Below are positions 14,801 through 21,327 of a stretch of 21,657 bases of DNA, piece after piece. Each line of letters begins with the position of its first letter. Positions within the stretch are counted from its first letter, which is position 1. This DNA is from Clostridia bacterium. GTDB lineage: Bacteria; Bacillota; Clostridia; Christensenellales; UBA1242. The DNA lies in the NCBI GenBank assembly GCA_023228225.1, contig JALOBO010000021.1:1-21657 (forward strand). The letters are read 5' to 3'. Made by a program: the position numbers and the translations under genes. The notes beneath the pieces are model-generated. The model did not search any database and was not told where the DNA came from. It worked only from the letters and a program-made list of their open reading frames with translations.

Positions 14801-14822
14801 GTGTCGAGTTCGAACTCGACAC
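14801..14822. repeat. 22-bp perfect palindrome downstream of the tRNA
   Basis: GTGTCGAGTTC (14801-14811) followed directly by its exact reverse complement to 14822. It can fold as a 9-bp stem with a TCGA loop. The core GAGTTCGAACTC resembles a tRNA T-arm. It is GC-rich for this genome and lies 15 bases after the tRNA and 5 bases before a late-type box. It could be a terminator without a T run, a processing signal or a protein-binding site. Confidence 0.7.
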
Positions 14823-14827
14823 TTTGA

Positions 14828-14840
14828 TATATAAATAAAA
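14828..14840 (+). promoter_or_regulatory. Putative late promoter with exact TATAAATA
   Basis: TATATAAATAAAA, with TATAAATA at 14830-14837, seven bases after it the ATG of a GIY-YIG gene. Identical over 13 bases to the box before the GIY-YIG gene at 12174. Confidence 0.6.
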
Positions 14841-14843
14841 CAA

Positions 14844-15695
14844 ATGTTTATGTATCATTACGTTTATAAAGTAATACATATAGAAACTAAACAATTCTAT
14901 ATCGGTTCAAGAAGTTCTAAAGTTCATCCTACTTTAGATTCTTATTTAGGTTCTATGAAAACATGGAAACCAGATAAGACAAAGCTTAAAAAGGAAATAA
15001 TAAAGGATGACTTTAATTGCAGAGAAGACGCTATTAAGTTTGAAGCAGAAGAAATAACAAAGTTCATACATAATCCGCTCAATGAAAATTATCACGTGCC
15101 GAATAAAGGATATCACACGGTCGGCTTAGTAACAGTTAAAGATGTGAATGGACAAATATCGACTGTTTCTATTAACGATCCTGCATATTTAAACGGTACA
15201 CTCGTGGGAGCAACAAAGGGCTTTGTATGCGTAAAAGATTCGTACGGAAATAAGTCATTTGTTTCAACACAAGATTCCCGTTATATAAATGACGAATTAC
15301 ATGCTGAATCAACAGGGTATTTATATGTTAAAGATTCTAATGATAATGTCATTCGAGTACGTAAAGATGATGAAAAATATAAAAGCGGCGAATATTGGTC
15401 AATATGGAAAAATACTGTAACAGTTATCGATGCTGATGGCAAATGCTTTAGAGTTGCAAAAAATGATCCTAGATACATATCAGGTGAACTTAAGTTTAGT
15501 TTAAGTAATAGAGTATTCGACGAATACACAAGACAAAAATTAAGTGAAAGGGCAAAAGAAAATATAGGAATAAAAAATTCACAATTTGGCACAATGTGGA
15601 TTTACAATGTTCTGTTAAAAACAAATAAAAAAATAAAAAAAAATTCAGAAGTTCCTATAGGATGGAGCGTAGGAAGGAAAATATTTTTTAAATAA
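14844..15695 (+). CDS. GIY-YIG homing endonuclease with four 32-residue repeats
   Basis: A 283-aa homing endonuclease. HYVYKVIHIETKQFYIGSR (5-23) supplies the GIY and YIG elements and catalytic Arg; EAEEI (about 74-78) gives the metal Glu. Residues 97-224 are four tandem repeats starting at 97, 129, 161 and 193 (period exactly 32), pattern VKDxxGNxxxVxxxDPRYxxGEL. The C-terminus (TRQKLSERAKENIG, then NSQFGTMWIYN) is a NUMOD3-like DNA-binding module. The repeats probably extend the DNA contact surface or act as a spacer; the role is not known to me. A second ATG at 14850 is possible. A late-type box lies upstream, and Bacteroidota-type promoter copy 4 follows. Confidence 0.85.
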   Translation: MFMYHYVYKVIHIETKQFYIGSRSSKVHPTLDSYLGSMKTWKPDKTKLKKEIIKDDFNCREDAIKFEAEEITKFIHNPLNENYHVPNKGYHTVGLVTVKDVNGQISTVSINDPAYLNGTLVGATKGFVCVKDSYGNKSFVSTQDSRYINDELHAESTGYLYVKDSNDNVIRVRKDDEKYKSGEYWSIWKNTVTVIDADGKCFRVAKNDPRYISGELKFSLSNRVFDEYTRQKLSERAKENIGIKNSQFGTMWIYNVLLKTNKKIKKNSEVPIGWSVGRKIFFK

Positions 15696-15707
15696 TGTAA
15701 GAAACTA

Positions 15708-15738
15708 TTGCTATTGCATGTAATATGTTGTATATTTG
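15708..15738 (+). promoter_or_regulatory. Bacteroidota-type promoter, copy 4
   Basis: TTG (15708-15710), 20-nt spacer, TATATTTG (15731-15738), then ATTTTAATTAATTGA, as after copy 2. It drives the membrane protein at 15765 and possibly the NAD synthetase. Confidence 0.87.
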
Positions 15739-15764
15739 ATTTTAATTAATTGACAAAATAAATT

Positions 15765-15992
15765 ATGCATATACTTGATTTTTTAATGTACTTTGTAACA
15801 TCAGGAATTATTTGGTTTATTCTTGATATAATAAGTCATAGCGATTTAACGCACGAAATTGGCGGAATTTTTGGCATGCTTGTTGAATTCATTTGGCTGA
15901 TAGTATACATTGTAGTTTTTGTCGTATTCAATAACAATTGGATAGATATATTTCACGCAATACCACGAATTTTTGCATTCTTTACACTTTAA
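15765..15992 (+). CDS. Small membrane protein, unknown
   Basis: A 75-aa hydrophobic protein with about two or three membrane segments: ILDFLMYFVTSGIIWFILDII (3-23), then GGIFGMLVEFIWLIVYIVVF (about 33-53), and a possible third at the C-terminus. A short HSDLTHE loop lies between the first two. No family recognised. It shares promoter copy 4 with the NAD synthetase 20 bases downstream. Confidence 0.6.
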   Translation: MHILDFLMYFVTSGIIWFILDIISHSDLTHEIGGIFGMLVEFIWLIVYIVVFVVFNNNWIDIFHAIPRIFAFFTL

Positions 15993-16011
15993 ATTTTAAA
16001 TATTGTTATAT

Positions 16012-17748
16012 ATGAAAATTAACGGTCATCAAATTAACACGGTCACAGGCGACCTTCAAGGAAATTTCGATAAAATTTTGGAATGCATAAAACAAGATGC
16101 ATATGATAAAGTTGATGTTTCTGTTTTTCCAGAAACAGCAATAAGTGGATATTGCTGCGGTTCATTATGGGACAGAATTGATTTTGTAAGAAAACAAGAA
16201 AGCTATATCAAAGATCTTGTGTTAATCAATAAAAATTTACAAGACAACCAAACATTCATCGTTGGTTATGTTTCTTGTGGCGGAATCAACAAATCAGGGT
16301 TCCCAAAATTAAGAAATTCTGTTGCATGTATAAATCGAGGAAAACTTGAAGTATATCATAAGCAATTGCTTGCAACAACTGACCATCATGAAGACAAAAA
16401 GTATTTTATTCCTGGAAAAGAAACAAAAATATTCAACATTGTTCTTCGTGATTATTCATCAGTAAATATTGGAGTTCCAATTTGCGAAGATTCTTGGTTT
16501 GAAAATCACAGAAGAAATATTCCAGAAGAAATGGTAAATATGGGTGCTGAGGTTTTAATTTCAATCAACCAATCGTATTTCTATTATGGAAAACAAGAAG
16601 TTCGTTACAATCTTTTCCAAAAAATTGCAAAAAATAATAATGTACCTGTTATCATGGTAAATTCATGTGGTTTAGGTGACATATTGAAAAACATTGTAAT
16701 TTATGATGGCGGAAGTTTAGTTTTCGATTCAATCGGAAATCTTTGTACGCAATTACCAAATTTCAAAACAGCAAATCTTAGTGTATATACACAAAATTTG
16801 ATTCCTATCGTTAATCGTACAGTTAACAGTAAGTTTTCTGAAATATATGATGCATTGGTTTTTGAACAAAAGGAATTCTTTAAACTTTGTGGAATCCCTA
16901 ATGCACAAGTACATCTATCCGGCGGTCTTGATTCTTCAATTGTTGCCGCAATTGTTGTAGATGCAATGGGGCCCGAACACACAGTATTCATTACAAATCC
17001 GTCAAGTTTAAATTACGGTTCGGTTACATATAAGTATGCTGCACAAACTGCTGATTTACTTGGTTGCAAATTGTATGTAAATCCAGTTGAAGGAATTTAT
17101 CAAGAAATCAAAAAAGTTGATGAAGAAAGTTTTAAATCTTCAGGTTTAGAAATTCCATTGGCAGGTTATTCAACAATGCATGCGGTATTAAGATCTGTTC
17201 AAGCAATCGCGGCAAATCACAGATTTAAAAGCGGAATTGTTTCAACAGGAAATCATACAGAAAATGTTTTGGGCTGGGCATCGTTTCATGACATTGGAAG
17301 TATAGGTGTGCACCAACCTATTGGTGATATGACAAAACTTGAGTTATACAGATTTGCAAAATATATAAATGATCGTTGGGACAAAGAAATTGTTCCTGAA
17401 GGATTGTTTAATGGATTAACAAAACCTGCTGCTGAATTACCTGATGCAATGGAAGATCCAATCAATTATCCTGCACAATCTGGAATTTGCGCAGATCTTA
17501 TTCGTTCGCGAAAATCTAAAGTTGATATTATCCAAGAATTCAATCGACACGAATTGAATCCTGATTTTTATGATGATACAATTTATCATTTATCAGAAAA
17601 AGAAATGCAAACTGAAATTGATTTTGCTGTTAAACAAATGGTAAGATCTGTTTATAAAAATGCTCAATCTGCTCCTGTTGTTATCATATCGCCAAGAAGT
17701 AGAGGATTCAGTTCTAGAGAAACTTTAATAAACAAATATACATATTAA
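16012..17748 (+). CDS. nadE: Glutamine-dependent NAD+ synthetase
   Basis: A 578-aa, apparently complete two-domain enzyme that amidates nicotinic acid adenine dinucleotide to NAD+ with glutamine and ATP. The N-terminal nitrilase-type glutaminase has its triad: E41 (FPETAISGY), K117 (YHKQLL) and C158 (VPICEDSW). The C-terminal synthetase has the PP-loop SGGLDSS (303-309), then STGNHTENVLGWASF and IGDMTKLELYRFAKY. I choose the ATG at 16012, because the in-frame TTG nine bases earlier has no family residues after it. Viral NadE suggests boosting or rebuilding host NAD during infection, possibly against NAD-depleting defences; that is inference. It sits in the promoter copy 4 unit. Confidence 0.95.
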   Translation: MKINGHQINTVTGDLQGNFDKILECIKQDAYDKVDVSVFPETAISGYCCGSLWDRIDFVRKQESYIKDLVLINKNLQDNQTFIVGYVSCGGINKSGFPKLRNSVACINRGKLEVYHKQLLATTDHHEDKKYFIPGKETKIFNIVLRDYSSVNIGVPICEDSWFENHRRNIPEEMVNMGAEVLISINQSYFYYGKQEVRYNLFQKIAKNNNVPVIMVNSCGLGDILKNIVIYDGGSLVFDSIGNLCTQLPNFKTANLSVYTQNLIPIVNRTVNSKFSEIYDALVFEQKEFFKLCGIPNAQVHLSGGLDSSIVAAIVVDAMGPEHTVFITNPSSLNYGSVTYKYAAQTADLLGCKLYVNPVEGIYQEIKKVDEESFKSSGLEIPLAGYSTMHAVLRSVQAIAANHRFKSGIVSTGNHTENVLGWASFHDIGSIGVHQPIGDMTKLELYRFAKYINDRWDKEIVPEGLFNGLTKPAAELPDAMEDPINYPAQSGICADLIRSRKSKVDIIQEFNRHELNPDFYDDTIYHLSEKEMQTEIDFAVKQMVRSVYKNAQSAPVVIISPRSRGFSSRETLINKYTY

Positions 17749-17749
17749 T

Positions 17750-17780
17750 TTGCTATTGCATACTAAATGTTGTATATTTG
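17750..17780 (+). promoter_or_regulatory. Bacteroidota-type promoter, copy 5
   Basis: TTG (17750-17752), 20-nt spacer, TATATTTG (17773-17780). It begins two bases after the NAD synthetase stop and drives the 17799 gene cluster. Confidence 0.87.
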
Positions 17781-17798
17781 ATTTTAAAAAATTGACAA

Positions 17799-18023
17799 AT
17801 GGAAAAATTGAAAAAGTTTATTAAAGAATTAGAATGGGATGATGCGGTTATTGCAATAATGTTTATTATAAACATCATTCTCATTGTAATACCTACATTT
17901 TATTTTTTTACACATCAGGTTACACGACTTGAATTGTTTATGCATTTCAAATGGATGTACTTGATATGTTTATGTATTCAGGTTTTTTTGTTTTTCATTT
18001 TGAAACGTTTTAACAAAATATAA
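17799..18023 (+). CDS. Small membrane protein, unknown
   Basis: A 74-aa protein with a charged N-terminus (EKLKKFIKELEWDD), membrane segments at about 16-37 (AVIAIMFIINIILIVIPTF) and 52-70 (MYLICLCIQVFLFFIL), and a basic tail (KRFNKI). This is a two-pass membrane topology of unknown function. It is the first gene after promoter copy 5; the next gene starts two bases after its stop. Confidence 0.6.
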   Translation: MEKLKKFIKELEWDDAVIAIMFIINIILIVIPTFYFFTHQVTRLELFMHFKWMYLICLCIQVFLFFILKRFNKI

Positions 18024-18025
18024 TT

Positions 18026-18421
18026 ATGGAACTAAAGAAAACATTAGGATACGTCATACAAGATTTAACGTATAAAGATGAACCGGTATACATTGGTGCA
18101 AATAATGTAAACGTTTGCAAAATTCGTGCTGCCAAATTATATGTTGATGAAGCACATGCAAAAAGTGAACTGCATGATTTTGTTTTAGATATGCAAAGGT
18201 TGTTTAAAGAAAAAAAATATCATATTGAAACTCATGAATCTGAATTTGCAATAATTCCAATTGTTGTTATGCCATTGGAAAATGAAATTCTAGATTCTTT
18301 AAAGAATCTGATGGGTTTTATTGATACGCCAATCGGCAGAAGAAAACTTGGGTTTACAAATGGCATGCTATTAGAATCATTAAAAGAAGCTAGAGAAATA
18401 ATCGAAAAATACAAAGTATGA
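18026..18421 (+). CDS. Hypothetical protein
   Basis: A 131-aa soluble alpha/beta protein. It has KTLGYVIQDLTYKDEPVYIG, a KSELHDFVLDMQRLFKEKKY helix, an EFAIIPIVVMPLE strand and a C-terminal NGMLLESLKEAREIIEKY helix. No family recognised. The stop TGA overlaps the next start (ATGA), so it is translationally coupled to the nucleotidyltransferase-like gene. Confidence 0.6.
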   Translation: MELKKTLGYVIQDLTYKDEPVYIGANNVNVCKIRAAKLYVDEAHAKSELHDFVLDMQRLFKEKKYHIETHESEFAIIPIVVMPLENEILDSLKNLMGFIDTPIGRRKLGFTNGMLLESLKEAREIIEKYKV

Positions 18422-19128
18422 TAAGATACATACATGGATCTGGTGATTCACTAGATATTGACGTTTTTTATGTATTCGATAAATTACCGTCATTTCAAGA
18501 ATGCAAAGAATTTTGCGATAGTTCAAAAGAAGAAAACAGAAACATCATAGTAATTAAAGATGGCATGGTTACAGATTGTTATAAAGGAACATGCGATGAA
18601 ATTCAAAATAGTTTAATTACAACATATCGTTTACATGAACAAGAATTTCCATTAATTCTCGATACAAAAGTAAAAAGAAATGAAATTCTAAAAGCTGTAA
18701 GAGTATTACGTTGTTTCTTATCGCATTATTCAAAAACAACATATCGTGAATCTGTAAAATCTGCATTGAAATCGCATTCATGGGAATCTAGACTATCTGT
18801 TGCTGAAACTTTAGATTTATCAATTGATGAATTTGGAAAAAACTCAGTAATCGAAGTTCGAAAAATATTTGCATTTCAATTAGCGCAAGCACTAGGTTTA
18901 TTGATGGGTCGTCCTGAAATATACACAAAAGCAGCTGCAGCAAAAGAATTTCCAGAATTGGAAAAATATTTATACAGAATACCAACGTCTGCAAATTATT
19001 TGATTCAAGCGTACAAAGATTTTTTGTTTATATGCAGAACATTTGACGTGATTCAACAAGGTGATGTTGTCAACTTTATTCATTATGGAACAAAAATAAA
19101 TTTAAAAGATGAAGAAATTCTTAAATAG
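18418..19128 (+). CDS. Putative nucleotidyltransferase-like protein
   Basis: A 236-aa protein starting with IRYIHGSGDSLDIDVFYVF, in which GS (7-8) followed by D13 and D15 resembles the GS..DxD active site of minimal Pol beta-type nucleotidyltransferases. A third acidic ligand may lie in LILDTKVKR. A helical C-terminal half follows (about 105-230), including AFQLAQALGLLMGRPEIYTKAAAAKEF. The substrate cannot be told: tRNA, nucleotide or protein AMP/UMP transfer are possible. It overlaps the previous gene by four bases and the next by 20. It ends in TAG; reading through it would add 24 codons before TGA. The family call is tentative. Confidence 0.55.
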   Translation: MIRYIHGSGDSLDIDVFYVFDKLPSFQECKEFCDSSKEENRNIIVIKDGMVTDCYKGTCDEIQNSLITTYRLHEQEFPLILDTKVKRNEILKAVRVLRCFLSHYSKTTYRESVKSALKSHSWESRLSVAETLDLSIDEFGKNSVIEVRKIFAFQLAQALGLLMGRPEIYTKAAAAKEFPELEKYLYRIPTSANYLIQAYKDFLFICRTFDVIQQGDVVNFIHYGTKINLKDEEILK

Positions 19129-19468
19129 AAAACTTTACATAATAGGCAATTGGTTTGCAATGTTTGGATGCTGGTGGAAGAAACTTTTCAACATGAAATT
19201 TGATGAAACAGTAATTCCCGAAGGTCCATATTGTTACGAACCCGATTTTGAAAAAATGAATAAAAAATCGGCTGATGATTACACGTATTACACAAAGCAT
19301 TGTCCGTATTCGATTTATTTAGGCAGATGGCGAGGAATCCCAATTAACGGTTGTTCCTATCTAGGTATGGTTACTGATGACGATGTGTTTGCAGATAGTT
19401 GCAAAGCATGTTGTGTTAATGACAGTTACAGATATGATGATTATAACAAATTAAAAACCGACGATTGA
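19109..19468 (+). CDS. Cysteine-rich small protein, unknown
   Basis: A 119-aa protein with an amphipathic or hydrophobic N-terminus (KLYIIGNWFAMFGCWWKKLF) that may associate with membrane. Cysteines follow in YCYEPDF, HCPYS, GCSYLG and DSCKACC. The spacing suggests metal (Zn or Fe-S) binding or disulfides. No family recognised. The start overlaps the upstream reading frame by 20 bases. The stop TGA shares its last base with the next ATG (TGATG at 19466-19470). Confidence 0.6.
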   Translation: MKKFLNRKLYIIGNWFAMFGCWWKKLFNMKFDETVIPEGPYCYEPDFEKMNKKSADDYTYYTKHCPYSIYLGRWRGIPINGCSYLGMVTDDDVFADSCKACCVNDSYRYDDYNKLKTDD

Positions 19469-20013
19469 TGAAAATTATTTTTTTAGATATTGACGGCGTA
19501 TTAAATATTCCGTGGCAAGCAACAACAAAACAAGATAGATACGGCGATATTTTTCATCCTGATTTTGTAAGGAATTTAGCAATTCTTATTGATGCAACAG
19601 ATGCAAAAATTGTAATGACCAGTACATGGAAAGATGCTGGTTTGCAAACAATGCAAAACATGTGGAATGATAGAGAATTGCCTGGAGAACTTATTGATAT
19701 TACGCCTAGTGCAGTATACGCATACAATTTCATAACGAATAACGGCGGCGGGATTGTTGATTTTGATGACATTCGTAGAGGTGACGAAATTGACGTTTGG
19801 ATAACAAAGCATCTTGATAAAATCAACATAGAATCATTTGTTATTATAGATGACATTAATGGCTATTATGATTACCAACAAGAAGTATTTGTTCAAACAG
19901 CAAACAATTTTGATGTAAATATTCATAGAGATAACATAAGAGGTTTCGGTTTAACTGAAGGTTGTGTCGAAAGAGCAATTGCAATACTTGACACCGATGA
20001 ATATATAAATTAA
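19468..20013 (+). CDS. HAD-superfamily phosphatase-like protein
   Basis: A 181-aa HAD hydrolase with motif I FLDIDGVLN (D7, D9), motif II in MTSTWKD and motif III/IV FVIIDDING. The WQAT, FHPDFVRNL and TSTW pattern resembles HAD domains fused to RNA-repair proteins (HAD_SAK type), which remove 3' or 5' phosphates, but substrate prediction is unsafe. I choose the ATG at 19468 because the in-frame TTG three bases earlier would add only one codon. It overlaps the Cys-rich gene stop by one base. Its end overlaps a TATATAAAT box for the next gene. Confidence 0.75.
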   Translation: MKIIFLDIDGVLNIPWQATTKQDRYGDIFHPDFVRNLAILIDATDAKIVMTSTWKDAGLQTMQNMWNDRELPGELIDITPSAVYAYNFITNNGGGIVDFDDIRRGDEIDVWITKHLDKINIESFVIIDDINGYYDYQQEVFVQTANNFDVNIHRDNIRGFGLTEGCVERAIAILDTDEYIN

Positions 20014-20016
20014 AAT
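20001..20016 (+). promoter_or_regulatory. Possible late promoter (TATATAAATTAAAATA)
   Basis: A TATATAAAT box overlapping the stop of the HAD gene, about 10 bases before the ATG at 20024. It differs from TATAAATA at the last position. It would fit late expression of a packaged protein. Confidence 0.35.
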
Positions 20017-20023
20017 AAAGTGT

Positions 20024-20488
20024 ATGAAACAACGAATTCCGTCATTAAACGATTATATCAATGAACAAGCAGTACTTGATGATAAATTTTTTAGACCGTT
20101 AAGATACATAATGAGTCCGTACGGCGACCCAAGTGAAAAATATCCTGATGATATTTTTCCATGTTATGTTATCGGCGTAATACCGTCTAAGCATCTTTCT
20201 TTTGATGTTTTCGAGAGAGAATCGAAAATGAAATGGCTTATGCTTGATACATATGATGTACTTGGTTCAAATGAAACAGCGTTTGCTGGTAAAGTTAAAG
20301 ATATCAAAAATCTTTACATAAGATTAAACGCTTTACATAAAGGTGTTTCTGAAGGATTGCCTCATCACGCACTTGCATTATCAACAGGCATATATTCAGT
20401 TGTCAAAAAAGAATTGATTGAAATAGACGGTACTTTAAACTATGCATTGAAGAAAGCAATTGATGATCACGGCGAAAAATTAAAATAA
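20024..20488 (+). CDS. Unknown protein with capsid-targeting-like N-terminus
   Basis: A 154-aa protein starting MKQRIPSLNDYINEQA. This N-terminus, amphipathic and ending in INE, resembles T4 capsid-targeting sequences (MKTYQEFIAE|A) cut by the prohead protease gp21 after E. The rest is alpha/beta: DIFPCYVIGVIPSKHLSFDV, KWLMLDTYDVLG, then a helical LYIRLNALHKG and HHALALSTGIYSVV. No enzyme family recognised. The next gene starts with the related MRIPKFDTYSSIINEG, so both may enter the head. Both packaging and cleavage are inferred. Confidence 0.65.
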   Translation: MKQRIPSLNDYINEQAVLDDKFFRPLRYIMSPYGDPSEKYPDDIFPCYVIGVIPSKHLSFDVFERESKMKWLMLDTYDVLGSNETAFAGKVKDIKNLYIRLNALHKGVSEGLPHHALALSTGIYSVVKKELIEIDGTLNYALKKAIDDHGEKLK

Positions 20489-20495
20489 AATACAA

Positions 20496-21236
20496 ATGCG
20501 CATTCCTAAATTCGATACGTATTCATCAATTATAAACGAAGGTTTTGTAATACAAGATAACGTCATTTTATTCGATTCATTATCTAATGATTTAATAAAT
20601 ACATCTTTTGGCAAAGGAAAATTGCATAAGCCATATCAAATGAAATTACCGTTTGGTATTGCATATTCAGTGTATCAACGAACTGATGATCACAATGTTA
20701 ATTATGTAGAAGTATTAAATGCAATAAAAGGTAAAAGTTCAATTTATACTATAGATGCAAATAGTTATTCTAAATTTATCAATAGAACTTCAATTTATAT
20801 GGCAGATATAATTTTAAAGGAAGAAATTGATACTATCATATTATTAGAAAGCTCAAGTTCGCTAATTGCAAATTTAAGTAATGAGTTAAACCGACATTTA
20901 CCTAAATATTATGATATGGTAACATACAATGCAGGTATATTCAAAAATCCAAATTTCGATGAGATTATAATACAAGGTGAAAAATTTGGATTAAAAGAAA
21001 AGAACATTAAAACATTACAAGCAGATATTGACAGACAAAGAAAAAACAATTATTTTTCAATAAAGAAATTTGCACCGCAATTTCGTGACGTAATATCGAA
21101 TTGGCTAAAAATAAACGATAAGATACTTTCAAAAATTGTTGATAAAAATGTTTGTGTAATTGATGATATTATAACAACTGGTTCCTCGCTAAAAGAATCC
21201 TCTAGGCTATTAGAAGATGCAGGAGCAAAAAAATAA
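20496..21236 (+). CDS. Phosphoribosyltransferase-like protein with capsid-targeting-like N-terminus, C-terminus completed by a -1 frameshift
   Basis: A 246-aa reading frame. MRIPKFDTYSSIINE|GF is capsid-targeting-like, with predicted cut after E15. The core has FGIAYSVYQ, IDTIILLESSSSLIANLSNEL, then the type I phosphoribosyltransferase PRPP motif VIDDIITTGSSLKE (D223, D224). The 0-frame ends GAKK then TAA (21234-21236) after a run of seven A (21227-21233). In the -1 frame the sequence continues IIGLSIIKGGH and stops at TAA 21266-21268. This matches the usual final strand of such enzymes (GAKxVxGLSLxKGGH-like). The product is therefore either made by slippage on A AAA AAA, or the sequence has a homopolymer error or real frameshift. 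The base or nucleoside substrate is not predictable. It is preceded by a 7-base gap. Confidence 0.7.
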   Translation: MRIPKFDTYSSIINEGFVIQDNVILFDSLSNDLINTSFGKGKLHKPYQMKLPFGIAYSVYQRTDDHNVNYVEVLNAIKGKSSIYTIDANSYSKFINRTSIYMADIILKEEIDTIILLESSSSLIANLSNELNRHLPKYYDMVTYNAGIFKNPNFDEIIIQGEKFGLKEKNIKTLQADIDRQRKNNYFSIKKFAPQFRDVISNWLKINDKILSKIVDKNVCVIDDIITTGSSLKESSRLLEDAGAKK

Positions 21237-21290
21237 TTGGATTAAGTATAATAAAAGGTGGACATTAATTGAAACTATTTTAAAGTAATG

Positions 21291-21310
21291 TATATATAAT
21301 AAAAATAAAT
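21291..21310 (+). promoter_or_regulatory. Putative late promoter upstream of the Pth2 gene
   Basis: A TATATATAATAAAAATAAAT box lies between the phosphoribosyltransferase and the Pth2-like gene, about 18-37 bases before the ATG at 21328. Its form resembles the box before the 761-aa gene. Confidence 0.4.
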
Positions 21311-21327
21311 AAACAAAAATCATAATC

